Assembly: GCA_951640195.1 (NCBI GenBank) | Contig: OX621163.1 | Span: 2,046,001-2,110,000 of the forward strand | Direction: 5' to 3' | DNA from: Porpolomopsis calyptriformis | Lineage: Eukaryota; Basidiomycota; Agaricomycetes; Agaricales; Hygrophoraceae | DNA: 64,000 nt | Shown here: positions 24,321 to 35,244 of the stretch, piece by piece | Layout of the letters: each line of letters starts with the position of its first letter | Numbering within the stretch: the first letter of the stretch is position 1 | Notes under the pieces: model-generated | Told to the model about the DNA's origin: nothing | Databases searched by the model: none | What the model saw: only the letters and a program-made list of their open reading frames with translations | Position numbers and translations under genes: made by a program

Positions 24321-24787
24321 ACAGACTTCCAATCACCAAACGAAAAAACGCGTTCAACTCCCACTCGAGCGTGACCAGTTGAGGAGGCAGCAGACTTGCC
24401 CTATCCGAACACAAAGCATGGGGAGTAAGCGACAATCAAGGGCGTGAAACTGGTGGGATATCATATATATGATTGTCGACGCATTGACTACAAAAAGACA
24501 CGAAAGTGTTTCAACAGCAGGTTCAATAGCAAGTGTTAACCAACAGATATGTTTCAGTGAGGCTCTAATCGCTGAAGAATTATTGATATCACCATCCAGA
24601 ATCAGACAAAGGCTTGACATACACTCACTAGTCATCACAATATGCCAAGTAATGCATGATAATGGGTGAGATAAACATCGTATATTGGGATTTTTCGAAC
24701 CCGCTTGTTAAGGCTATGATACGGAATACTAATGCGTTACAGATTGTCCGTGAAGGTCGTAGCGTAGCATACGGCGAGAAGATCGGT
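24321..24787. other. Convergent intergenic region
   Basis: This gap holds the 3' ends of CDT2 (plus) and ARL1 (minus). Only short frames without motifs are present. It is AT-richer than its neighbours, as expected for 3' UTRs. Confidence 0.4.
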
Positions 24788-25754
24788 TTACTTTTTCTGT
24801 ATGGCATTAACCAACCTGTTCGCCCAAAACTTGTCAGTATGAGATGTGCCTGAGGCCAAATGAAAGCGAAGACTCCACGAGGCAAGGAACTTACCAATCC
24901 ATCCCTGCTTCGAGCCCCTCCCCTTGTATTGCACAACTTCCCCTGACACTCCACTGCCTCGTCTTCTCCCCGCCTGCTAAGCCCAATTTATCACTGATCT
25001 CCTCTGGTGTCAGGGCCCCTTCTATATCCTGCTTATTGCCGAACACCAAAAGAGGAACGCCGGCGAGCTCATCCTCTGCAAGCATTGTTAGGAGCTCAGT
25101 GCGCGACGTCGATAGACGTGCATGATCGGAGGAGTCGATGACATATATGATCGCAGCCGTGTTTGGGAAGTAACATCGCCAGTAGGGCCTGGGCAAGGGT
25201 AAACGGAAGCTTGGGAGGAACCAAGAAACGACTAGTACCGGATACTTGATTGACCACCAAGATCCCAGACCTGAAATTTGATGTTTTTGAACTGGAAAAG
25301 GACCATGAATGAAGCCAGGTCTCAAGGATATCAAAGATATCGAACCTGAACTGTTTCCACGTTGAATCCAATGGCTTGAGGTGCATCAGCATTTGGGAAA
25401 CATTGCCATAAGAGGTTGCTCAAACACACTGGGTATTGTTGAAACTATCTCTCCAATCTCGTGGAATGTCAGGGAACTTCTTTCCACAATATGTTTTTTG
25501 AACACGGAACAAACCTGCAGCTTGTACAATATCGTTGTCTAACCGAGCGCCATCGGTAAGCGAGAATAAGGCCACTAAATGATGAGAAGGCGTCACCTTT
25601 CCAGCCGAGTCTAAACCTAACATGAGTATGCGTACATCCTATGACAACCAGTCAGACGAGATCCAGCACTACGGGCAAAAATGAGGACCTGATCCTTGCT
25701 CCATCTTACAAGCGAGGCAAGAGACGAGAAAAGCGATGATATTGACAGACCCAT
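24788..25754 (-). CDS. ARL1: Arl1-type ADP-ribosylation-factor-like GTPase
   Basis: Arl1 acts at the trans-Golgi, where it recruits GRIP-domain golgins. The start at 25754 reads MGLSISSLFSSLASLV, with a Gly2 suited for N-myristoylation and an amphipathic helix. Motifs are LMLGLDSAGK (P-loop), AIGFNVETV (switch I), VWDLGGQ with PYWRCYF (switch II), FGNKQDIEGA (NKxD) and CAIQGEGLEAGMDWL. The last exon gives LVNAIQKK and stops at TAA 24788-24790; its acceptor is within GGGCGAACAG. Several introns of about 50-70 nt split the coding region, including one after GLDSAGK. The sequence is closest in my memory to Arl1; another Arf-family member is less likely. Confidence 0.88.
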
Positions 25755-25998
25755 TATTGTATGTGCGTCGTTGGCTGAGTCCAAGTGACAAATCAATGAA
25801 CACGCTTTGACTAGAAAGCCTTGGCGTCTTAACGATACAAACCGAATTTCATATGGAATACGTCAAAATTCATGTCCATTGGGTGGGTTTTATCATGCCG
25901 AGGCTTCAGTGCATTCATTCCTTGTCCTGAGTCTCACAGATGGTGACCTTGGCTCATGAAAGTGTTTCAAGGACGTTGCCGCCAAGGAACATTAGATG
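25755..25998. other. Non-coding stretch upstream of ARL1
   Basis: This is the presumed ARL1 promoter. Both strands are full of stop codons and I see no recognisable protein fragment. Confidence 0.35.
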
Positions 25999-26091
25999 TT
26001 GAACTTGTTCTCCGATGGGAGGGGACAAGGAATTGACCTTGGGTCGGGTCGCGCTGACAGAGTTGAGTAACGTGTGTTCTGTCTGCTTATA
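25999..26091. repeat. Duplicated fragment of the GAR-domain gene
   Basis: This 93-bp segment matches 12914-13008 in the same orientation, with roughly one mismatch in eight or nine by eye. On the minus strand it still spells SRQNTRYSTLSARP, against ISRQNTGYSSLSARP in the GAR-domain gene, before the frames diverge. No similarity was seen on either side. It looks like a small ectopic duplication, not a gene. Confidence 0.8.
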
Positions 26092-26249
26092 ATGCAGTTC
26101 ACTACCAACTCATGAGGTATCGAAGTATCGAGGTTGAGGTTGTAAAATTGACACTTCGGAGCAATAGGGTCCCCAAGTTCCTTATAACGCGCCTGAGCTT
26201 GGTGTATCGTAAGCGAAATGTCAACTGCGCATGAAATATTGCCGCACAT

Positions 26250-26689
26250 TTGACTACCGATGTGGATTTAGAACAGTGACAAACTCAACGCCATCGCCAC
26301 CGATACCCATTTGTTTCATCCCTTCTTTGACATCCCGGGCTCTTTTGTCCTCTTGGAACGGTTCAAATTGGTGGGCGATTCCACATTGTTCGACCGTCTA
26401 TGTGTGAGGACCAGACCCCCCCGATAATCGCACGCAATTAGGCGGTAGGAATGCCATTATCACGAAGTCAGTGATTCACGCAGACTGTAACGTTGGTCTC
26501 GGAAGCATTAAGGCCTTTACTGTGACACCATTCGAGGGCTCGTTCCCCGGTGAGTTTATAGCCACCAACAAGATTTACCATTGTCCTTGTAGAGAGATAT
26601 AAGTTGTTCATTTCCAATAAGTTTATGCCTTTACCTCTACTATGCTTTGCGATTGAAGTGGCAGCTGGAGGCTGGAGGGACCTCGACAA
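26250..26689 (-). pseudogene. Possible gene relic of unknown family
   Basis: On the minus strand there are protein-like blocks in shifting frames: AKHSRGKGINLLEMNNLYLS, NLVGGYKLTGERALEWCHSK and ETNVTVCVNH, then, after a stop, QFEPFQEDKRARDVKEGMKQ and GIGGDGVEFVTV. The blocks look like coding sequence, but stop codons and frame changes separate them and no introns repair the reading. I do not recognise the family. A weakly modelled real gene remains possible. Confidence 0.35.
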
Positions 26690-26880
26690 TCATGTGCGCA
26701 TTGACGTTATGAGCGGAATTTGACTGGAGAGGGTTCGTATTCACTCCTTTCTGGAATGAACACAAAACCTATCCAGCCAAATTCCACTTTCAAGGGTTTT
26801 CGTACCGCTTATGTACCTAATTAGACGTGTAATATTTTTTTGAGTCCCATCCCAGAAGGGCTCAAATCATTACAATGAGC

Positions 26881-27462
26881 TCAGCTTTTCTCATCCCATC
26901 GCTCATAGTTGTCCCCCTGCAGACTGGTGGTGTAGGCATCTTCAATCGTCTCGAAAAGGGAATCCAGGTTGGAGAGGGCGGTCAGCAGGGCGGTCAGAGA
27001 AGATAGATGGTCTATTGGTAGAAATCGAGACGAGTCAGCCGGCTGCATCTCAGGGATGGCATAGAAAATGACGGACCATACATTTGGATGCGGATTTGGA
27101 TGTGGTTTTCGGAAGGATGGGGTGCACTGGGCGGAGAGGTCAGTGGGGGAAGAAGCTCTGCATCTTCCCGTGTTTGTCTGTAAGCTATTAGAGATGTAGA
27201 CGACACCTGTAGCCGCAAAACTCTACTTTTGGACTGTAGAAAGAGTTGAGGATAACAAAATAAATACGCTGGACGGCATCTCACTTTTTCATCAACATCC
27301 ACCTTAACGCGTTCCCAATGGTGTGAGTTTCATCATGAATTCGGTAAGTGGCAGCGGACAAATCTGGCTCTGCCCCATTCATCTGACGGCAGAAAGAGAT
27401 AAGAGCACAACAAAGAAGAAAAAGACACTCACGATGCTAATTTTTGGAATTGGGTGACTCAT
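26881..27462 (-). CDS. RPC19: RNA polymerase I/III common subunit AC19
   Basis: AC19 pairs with AC40 as the alpha-like assembly platform of RNA polymerases I and III. The start at 27462 gives MSHPIPKISI; after an intron comes MNGAEPDLSAATYRIHDETH, then TIGNALRWMLMKN, PKVEFCGYS, APHPSENHIQIRIQMYDHLS and a C-terminal helix through YERWDEKS, ending at TGA 26881-26883. Joining needs four introns; each junction restores the conserved RpoA dimerisation fold (HTxGNxLR, VxFxGYxxPHPSE, RIQ). The protein is about 120 aa, normal for AC19. Its start codon is only 38 bp from the divergent frame at 27501. Confidence 0.92.
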
Positions 27463-27500
27463 GGTGGTAGCCTGATGGAGTGCCATGGTGGGGACGGACA

Positions 27501-28173
27501 ATGACAGACTCGATTTTATCCGTTTTACCACTTCGACCATCCCTCCACCGACACCCACAATGGATCCAACGGCCGGTCTCTTTTCGTATTTATAGCCAGC
27601 CTACCTCAGGTTCGAGTGCCCCATCTTTCTCTCCTCTCCAAGTAATGTTGCCCCGTCCCCCGTTTCTTAATGGGAGTCATCCAGCTCACAAACCTCAGGA
27701 ATCTCATGAGCCTCAACGCCAGGTTCGTATCCACCTTTGTTCTCCCAATCCATACCTCAATTTGATCTGTATCCCAGCATACGACGAATTATGAGTCAAA
27801 TTCGACCTGTCCTATTGCCTTCCCTTCAAATCGCTTGTCTTCGTCTATTGGCCGAACCTTTATACCTCGTGTGAACCTCCGTCTCATTCCCTGTAGCCTG
27901 GAAGACGCGCAAGCAGTCATCTTCGTGCACCCTATAGTTCCAGTGTTCACGCACTCGCTTAGATCAAATCCACCGTTATCATCGAGTGAGAATGTGAGGC
28001 AACCCGTACCTCTTCTCCTTGTCGGACCGTCGCTTCGCTACCTGTGGGACCCGCGGAGCTTAATTTCCAAGGGCGCGCGTATACACCCATTCCGCATCGC
28101 CAGAGTCCATCGCACTGCTACCAGCATGCCTTCCACATCAGTGTTGGGGCATAGCGAAAACGAGACGGGCTAA
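27501..28173 (+). CDS. Small protein of unknown function, possibly mitochondrial
   Basis: Two exons, 27501-27722 and 27778-28173, join in phase 0 through a 55-nt intron (gttcgt...cccag) and give 205 aa. I do not recognise the family. The N terminus is Arg/His-rich with no acidic residue after position 3 for many residues (LPLRPSLHRHPQWIQRPVSF), which suits a mitochondrial presequence. The second exon has a well-behaved globular-looking segment around RLIPCSLEDAQAVIFVHPIV and PLLLVGPSLRYLWDPRSLI. An in-frame Met at 27648 or thereabouts could be the true start, since 27501 lies only 38 bp from the RPC19 start codon. Confidence 0.5.
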
Positions 28174-28345
28174 CCACGATCATGGAGCCATACTTACCAT
28201 GTATCGTCGACGAACTATTGTGTGCTTCAACATTACGCGAAATCTATGCATACATATATTGTGCGTGCATACATAATACTGTCGGCCTGTATGCCGCATG
28301 AGGCTTGCACATCTAAAAGACTAATGGATATCGAGCTTGACGAAA

Positions 28346-29711
28346 TCAGACCATCTCATCGACTTTGGATCGAGAGATGCAAAATCCCTGTTTCAGCAAA
28401 CAGAAGACGATGCTCAGAAAGACAAGTAATGAATGGGCAAAACAGGAGATGGGATCATGAGGGCAACTCACAGGCGTAACCCACTCTTTACATCCACAAC
28501 GCACTCCAGCCCAGTCGTAATTACCCAGCTTCACGCCACATTTCTCATTTGGGCACAGTATCTTCCCAGATAGCTGACCTTGGTTTAGGAATGGCTCCAT
28601 CCACTTCATCTGCAAAGGAGACGGAAAGTGGTATGTAAACAGCAAGCAGATTAGCAGATGGGCATGTGTAAGATGCGTACGGGTTCGAGGAAATATCCTG
28701 AACAGTCCTGACTGGTGAGGATGGAGGAGGAGGTATCTTTTGCGGTAGTAAGAGAGACGGGCTGCCCATGTTCTGAGATGTGTTCTCCGGTGGCTAATCC
28801 TTGTCTGCATGGAGTACGGATTGAATGGGGGGCAATCTCCCTCATAAAGAGCACTGACCGGCACATCTTACACCGAATGCGACGGCGTGGATGTTCCGCC
28901 GGTGATGACAATGACCCAGAGTCCGATAAGCTGTCGGCTTGAGAAATGGGATAGTCGGGGAGCATGCTTGTCGTCTGTGGCGCAGTGCTGTCACCGTCTG
29001 TAAAATAAGTCTTATGTGCATGCCGGAACTGAGCGGTAGATTGCCTTTCGTACTCAATATTTGCATGGCCCTCCTGCTTGCATAGAACTTCCGAGTTGCT
29101 TTGTCTTGGTCGGATATTCTGCAACCCCCTCGGTGGAATATCTCAAGTTGCGCCATGAATCCGTCGTTGGGTCTGCAGTGGGTTACTTCGGCGGGAGAAG
29201 GGACGAGAGGCAAGAGAGACTGACCGGATACCAGGCCGTGCTTCTCGAATAAGAGCCAGTGCAGCATCGCGGTCTAGCCGTTGGGTATACATCAGATAGG
29301 CCGCAACAATGGTTGAGCTGCGGCCTCAGAAGGACGATTAAGAGGGGAAACTATGGCTGAAAGCAAGAGACATACTGATCCCCGCTTGGCAGTGCACTAA
29401 AACGCGTTTGCCTTGGCAAAGTTCGTTTTGGATGAACGCAATCGATGGTGAGAGATGGGCCAGAATGTCCGCGTCCTCTCTGTCGTCTAGTGGTATCCGG
29501 AGCCAGTTGAAGCCCTACTTGGCCGTCCATGCTGTGGTTACCAGTCGTAAACTTGCAAAGTACTTACTTCGGGAATGTTAACCTTGCCAGTCACGACAGA
29601 GAGGATGCTTTGAATATTATTGACGTTGAGTTTCAGCCGTTTTACGCTCGGAAAGCCGCCAATCCATAAATTAGGGAGGACTTGGTCCATATCGTCGAGG
29701 TAACTTGTCAT
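28346..29711 (-). CDS. YVH1: Yvh1/DUSP12 dual-specificity phosphatase with zinc-binding C terminus
   Basis: Yvh1 helps release Mrt4 from pre-60S ribosomes, a role carried by its zinc-binding C terminus. The start at 29711 gives MTSYLDDMDQVLPNLWIGG. The phosphatase loop reads VLVHCQAGISRS once an intron with acceptor cttctgag is removed; a nearer acceptor would lose the Arg of HCx5R. Conserved LRIPLDDREDADIL precedes it. The C-terminal domain has RIRCKMCRSVLF, SGYFLEPMKWMEPFLNQG, ILCPNEKCGVKLGNYDWAG and CGCKEWVTP. A final exon gives GFCISRSKVDEMV, ending at TGA 28346-28348. Phosphatase and zinc domains are both complete. The gene is divergent from the HEI10-like gene with 132 bp between start codons. 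Confidence 0.93.
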
Positions 29712-29843
29712 TTCAGTTCTTTCCTTTTTCGATCGTGTTCAGCACGACGGTCGTTTCTTGATTTTTGGTTATCCTTCCCCTCGACTTCGAGCTGCAGTGC
29801 AGCTGTTATCCCCTGCTTCCGCTCTGGTGTCGGAACTTGGGAG

Positions 29844-31665
29844 ATGGATGGCGATCTGAAATGTAATCGACTCGTATGCCGGAAGGCATTGACGGACAAG
29901 GCCGTTGTCGTAAGCCCTTCTCCCACTCGGCGCAAGGAACAGCCTGACGATAGTTCACATTTGCGTACAGACTACTTGTCAGTCCCAGACTCATCCTACT
30001 CTTGTATATCTGATCTCTAATTCTTCTTCATTATAGGTTCTCATATTTTCTGCGGTACTTGACACGTTCTTCAATACCCGCGGCGGTCGTACGCTCACGC
30101 GTTTTCATCTGTCAGTCGATTGTGCGAATGAATTATTCAACCCTTCGCAACTTTGCCCTGGTCAGTGAGGTCTGCTTAGCCGGCATTGCTTGTACTGATA
30201 TAAAGCAGCCTGTGAAACAACTTTGTCCGAGCCGTGCGTAGATGAACATCATCCTCTTCGATTAGTTTCTCTTTTCCTGTCCCATCTAGAGACGACGTTG
30301 TCGTAAGTACGGCGATTAAGCTCCTTGAAATTCATAATCAATAACTCGATTAGATTTGTTCCCTACACCCAACAAATGACTACAAGACAGTAAGCGGACT
30401 CCAGCCATGTCCATTTTGTGCTGACTATTCCACGTAGTCTGTTCTATCCGGTCTGAGCCCGTCGATCATTCTTGAAATCTGCAGCCGGTAAAGTCGCTTT
30501 AATTTCACAGCGATAGCTTCTCTGGGCCCTTCACTTTGCTTGTTTAGTGCCATCTCGTTTTGGCAGTACCAAACCCACCAAGAGAAGTAGGCGGCTTATC
30601 AACCCAGTCGGGGACTCGCTCAAAATGTCACAGTTCTTTCCAGCAAGCCGTTGTCCGAAATATCAGTGATATGAATGCCCAATTACAGAAGCAACTAGAA
30701 AATGTCATCAGAGAAGGTAATCTGACATCTTTGCCTGCATCTTGTTTAACGCAAATTATCATCTCAGCGAACGGAGAGATCAATATTTTGAATAACAAAG
30801 TCTCTGGTGCGAATGCTTCAAAACCAAACCCTACCGGCGAGATGTCTAATGTATATCAGAACTCGAACGCGATCTTGAACTAGAACATAGAAAGGTCCGC
30901 GACCTGCAAGAGGGTTCGAAAGAGAGAGATAAGGAGTATCAGAAACTGAAGGTTCCATCTCTTGCAGCCGCGGAAACAACGTCGTTGACATAGCATGTCA
31001 GGCCCAATACGACAAGATCAAACGGAAAGCTTTACTTGCACCAAACGCAGTCGGATCTGACAACCCAGTCTATTTCGGCGGACTTGGTAATCCCACCACA
31101 GAACGACGGACACCAGCGGATCATCAAATCCAGAACCGGTCCTTCGGAACGAATCTAGGAAACAGTGTCAACATCGGAGCCATCTTAGGAGGCATGGAGG
31201 CCAACGGGGTTTAAATCCTGCTCTATATCTATCCTCGTCTTTCACTTTCTGACGGTTGTATAATGCACAGATACAAAGAACGCCGATCGTCAATCGCACC
31301 GCGGGACCGTTTGCCCCTCAACAAGGCGCTACGTGGCCTCAGCAGCAGCAGCAAGTTCAGTCGCAAGCCCTGGTCACAAGAAATATATCTCAGCGCCAGA
31401 CCTTCGCTCGAGCCGACCAGTCCCACAACTCAGGCACCGTATCTGACTCCTCAGAGGAAGTTGAAAACCTACTACGACACTCGACTCGCCTAGATCAAGC
31501 CCGACGATCCAAACAAGGAGGTTGGTCCGCTGCCCCCCCGAGAAACAGGCCAGGCCAACCAAGTGGGTTGTTCTCTGACCGTAGATCGCTTCCTGCTCAC
31601 TGGTTGCAGTTTTCGCTCCAGCAGTGGCGAATCGGATTACACACGGATTCAAGCCTGCAAGATGA
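29844..31665 (+). CDS. HEI10/CCNB1IP1-type RING crossover protein
   Basis: HEI10 family RING proteins act on meiotic chromosomes to designate crossovers. Start MDGDLKCNRLVCRKALTDK at 29844. The first twelve exons, joined by hand, are 29844-29909, 29971-29977, 30037-30054, 30116-30160, 30209-30233, 30290-30302, 30354-30389, 30438-30487, 30548-30586, 30634-30716, 30768-30806 and 30860-30951; together they are 513 nt, exactly 171 codons. They yield AVVTTCSHIFCVDCANELF, LCPACETTLSEPDDVV, CSLHPTNDYKT, VLSGLSPSIILEICSRAISF and a coiled coil (NAQLQKQLENVIREANGEIN to KEYQKLK). Later exons give AQYDKIKRKALLAPNA and a Ser/Gln-rich tail ending HGFKPAR at TGA 31663-31665. The RING is C3HC4. Exons of 7, 13, 18 and 25 nt are unusual. 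Confidence 0.87.
29971..29977 (+). other. 7-nt microexon (ACTACTT) of the HEI10-like gene
   Basis: Exon 1 ends ...GCC GTT GTC before gtaagc. The exon carrying SHIFC begins GTTCTCAT after ttatag and needs one preceding base to read Cys. The 7 bases ACTACTT, flanked by gtacag and gtcagt, supply Thr-Thr-T and complete TTCSHIFC, the expected RING sequence. Confidence 0.75.
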
Positions 31666-31856
31666 CTCAAAGCATAGTCCCTTCCCACACATGTTGATCC
31701 CGCGAAATGTCCTGTCTTGAAATTATGTTGTATTAGTTGGAATGCATCAAATAATGATTACAGTATTTGTCGCTTTTCTTGTTGCAGAGATAGTAGATAG
31801 CATAAACATGTGAAGGGTTGCCGATTCCTCGAACTAAATCCATATGTATGAGGTTA
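31666..31856. other. Short convergent intergenic region
   Basis: Holds the 3' ends of the HEI10-like gene (plus) and of the CUE-domain gene (minus). Nothing else is seen. Confidence 0.35.
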
Positions 31857-34800
31857 TCAATTGTGTTGAATGGTTCCACTTTTCTCATCCTCTAGATATT
31901 GCCCGATAGCGAGAATGTCCTGACCAGCTCTACGGAGATATCCAGCTAGGACGTCTCGATCCGCCCGAGGTAACAGATCTGCGAGCTTATCAACCTGACG
32001 ATCAAAATCAGGATCTATCGTGATATTCATCACAGATTCAGAAGACAGCTCATTCAGAGAAGGTCGTCGGGTGAACGAATGGTCATACGGCGACGGAGTC
32101 GACGTGAAGCGAGAAGATATCATAACCGTCTGGGAACGCTGAGCGCGATGGGGAGGGGCACGCGGTCCGCCTGGGACGGAAGGTGCAGTAATGATGTTAA
32201 CAGGGCGTGGGATGGTATTGGTGGGAGGATTTTTAACAAGGAGTTTTCCTGTCGACGAGGACTGTGGAACAGGGGTACTGAGACCACTTTTATCCTTCTT
32301 TACGCTGGCCATCCTGCTAAGAGAGGAAAAAAAGCCACCGGATTTACCGGCTCCATTTGGGGAGGCAAGCGCCCGCGCGGATGAGTGAGCACTGAAGGTA
32401 CTAGACCGAGTGGGTCTTCGCGGGTTTTGAGCTAATGAGGGGTACGGGAGCGGAGGTGGCTCAGTTGATACCATAATGTCGTCCATCGATTTAATGGAAA
32501 GGTCTGTGGCGGCGGAGGCGTCTAGCCGCCGTGGGAAGGAAACATCCGAGGTAGCGGATGAGCGTGAAGATTGTCTTGGTTGGCCGCCAGCAGTCTGGGA
32601 GGAAAATCCAGAGGGTCCTTTAATGTTTAATGTTGTGGGCCGTTGGGAGTCGAGGCCGACTATTCGCAACAACATTTAGGAAGGACCGGGAGAGGAATTT
32701 ATTAACGGGACACACCTTTATATCTCACCTCAGTCAGCCAATCACTCAGACCGCAATCACAAATATATAGTTCATTGATCTTCTGTGCATATCCTGCACA
32801 CCGGTCCAAGGTAGTTTTCCGAGTCAGTATATCAGAGCACTGCATCGCAGAAGGCCATTGTGACCTGATTTTTTGGGGAGGAAATGATGTAAGGAGAAAG
32901 GTTGGGGGAGACGGCGTCCTTGGGCCATTACTCGATTGTCTGCTGCCAACTGAGGGTGATCTTGGAAGGGCTGAGAAGCGCTTCGCTAATCTGACCTTGA
33001 GACCTTTTGGACTCTTAGGAGGCGGACTGGGAGTATTCGTTTCGTGAGGATTTGATAGTGAAGAAGGAGAGGAGGATTGTGATGAGATATCCGAAGACGC
33101 TCGCCCACCAGGGTCAGACGACGGCGTTGCCTCTCTAGAAAGCGTGTCAATGTTGACCTGGCTATTGCTTGGAGGAAGTTCCCGTCCTTGTCTTAGAGGT
33201 ATATTCTGGACGTTCTTTGCGACAGGCAGAGGGTTCGTTATCATAGATGCCAGGTTATCGGTGGTATTCGAAAGGTTCTTATCAACAGTGGCACCCCGAG
33301 GCTTTGAAGCATCTTCTAAATAAGTGGGTTTGGATTCAGAATTAACAGATGACAATTCCGCTGGAAGCAAGACGGATGGGCGGAAGGCTCCTTCACGCCG
33401 ATGCACAGGTTGGCGTTGAGAGCCTCGTGTTGATTCGCCAGAACTAAATGCGGTCTCAGACACGTAATGCACAACGACAACTTTGAGACATACTCTGTTC
33501 GAGTAGAAATTTTCGATCGGTCACTTGTATCTTGAGTTGAGAGACTATTTAACGAGGAGGTTGATGATTGGGGGTTCGTTGCGCTGGGAGTAATGGGTAA
33601 CTGCAATGTTTGCGTCGCTGACTCTACATCACTGCGGTTACGGCTGAGGCGCGGTGAATGTAGTCGGGGTGGACGAGGGGGAGGGGAGGGATTTGGGCCA
33701 ACATTGTGTACAGTTCTTTTCGGATGAGAGAGTGGGGCTTGGAGAATCGATCAGTGGGTTTTAGCTAAATGGGACGAAGTAAAAAGAGTGTATTCGGCTT
33801 ACCTGATTGATGGTTAAGGTTTAGAGGCGCGGATGAAGGGGTTGATGGCGGAGTAGGCATCGATCGCTTGTTCGAGTCCGAAGCAGGCCCACGGGAGCTT
33901 AGCTTCCTAGTGAGCATTGGCTGGACCTTGACAGAAGCCAGGTTGACTACGACAGGGGGTGCTACAGAAACGTTAACATCTTTTTCTTGCCCGATATCTG
34001 GAGTGAGAATAGGATGTTTTCCCCTGGGGCTTGTCGGTGTGGCACCACCAGGAGGTGATACCGAGAGAGATGGTAAATAGGCAGCATCTTTGGAAAGAAC
34101 TCGTGAGGAAGGGGAACGCAATGGTGAGGGGTGAAATATTGGGGAGGTGACGGCTTCGTTGGTGAGGTAGGGTAGAGGCTGTTTCAGTTGATTTTGGTGG
34201 TCATCAGTTGCTGAAGAGGATATTGGGGGTGATCGATGATAATGTCCGCCTAGCATGGCAGGATTGACAGCGTCAGACCGAGAACGATGATGTGAACCAA
34301 AGTGTGGATAGGTGGTGGATTCGTGTTGCATCACCCTGTCACCCGAAGGGGGGGCGGTGGAAGGGGGGGTGAGATGAGTGTACATCCTGGGAGATGCATC
34401 GGGAGGCGCAACCAAAGCAAGATCACCAAGGCGATCCCCAAAGCCCCGCCGGGACCGTAAGTTGCTCGAGGGGGTAACATCACTGTTGGACTCTTCGCCA
34501 GAATCCCCGAATGACGAGTCCATCTGCACAATAGCAAGACGGCGTCTGTCTGGGCCACCTTCAGTACGTGTACCTAAACGTCGGGATCCCACCGGGAGGT
34601 CGGGCTTCTGAACCGTAGATTTGTCTTGGTCTTCTTCGGTAGTGGGATGAAAAGAAGGGCGGGAAGAAGACGGGTCTGTTGGGAGTTGTTTTTCGGGCGA
34701 CTTTAAAGGATCTTGGTCAGGAGAGGGGGGATTATATCTTCTTCCGGCATCTTCAGACCCATAATAAGAAAGGAAAGTGTCTGAATCTTGTCGGGTCAGA

Positions 34801-34949
34801 CGGGAAAGAACTGGAAACGCAAGAAAGGTTGGTTTTATCCTTAGAGGGCACTTGAGCACATGGCGGCTGTGATAGACATTACCTGAACTCGGGTTGGTAA
34901 CAGTATCCAAATGATGCGGAGGAACGAGAGTGTGGGGACTGGCGGTCAT
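31857..34949 (-). CDS. Ser/Pro-rich protein with C-terminal CUE-like domain
   Basis: A multi-exon gene, product about 930 aa. The start at 34949 (MTASPHTLVPPHHLD) is the first ATG; the frame extends upstream only via GTG. Checked joins: an intron after TNPSS leads to VLSRLTRQDSDTF; an exon from near 33700 reads NPSPPPRPPRLHSPRLSRNR; an intron after SKISTRT leads to DSGESTRGSQR; and an intron after DWLTEVRYK leads to VGLDSQRPTTLN. Most of the protein is disordered, rich in Ser, Pro and Arg. A conserved-looking block near 32700-32830 (TTLDRCAGYAQKINELYICD) and the C-terminal VDKLADLLPRADRDVLAGYL with ILAIGQYLED stand out. The latter fits a CUE/UBA ubiquitin-binding fold. Function is unknown. 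Confidence 0.65.
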
Positions 34950-35209
34950 TGTGGGGACTTGCTGATGGCCAGAGGTTGGAAAAGAGGGTGAAATGTGGTC
35001 TTCATTCAATTTCAACGCGGTGTGATCCACGCGGACAGATGACGGGACAGTATGGTCCCGGTGGGTTGCTTTACTACAAAAATCAACGCATCAATGCTAA
35101 AGCCGTCTCGCTAGCAGTACTATACTTACCTCACGGAACCGCAGGACGTGAAGGCGATGGCTGAGTTGGACTTGGCTTTCCTTATCAAGTTTCGGTCTGA
35201 TTACCCCTT

Positions 35210-35231
35210 ACCGTCACCGTCACCGTCACCG
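35210..35231. repeat. Short hexanucleotide repeat (ACCGTC)
   Basis: Three and a half copies of ACCGTC lie just upstream of the DRE2 start codon, in the shared upstream region with the divergent CUE-domain gene. It is a minor microsatellite with no evidence of function. Confidence 0.6.
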
Positions 35232-35244
35232 GACTCACCTGGCA

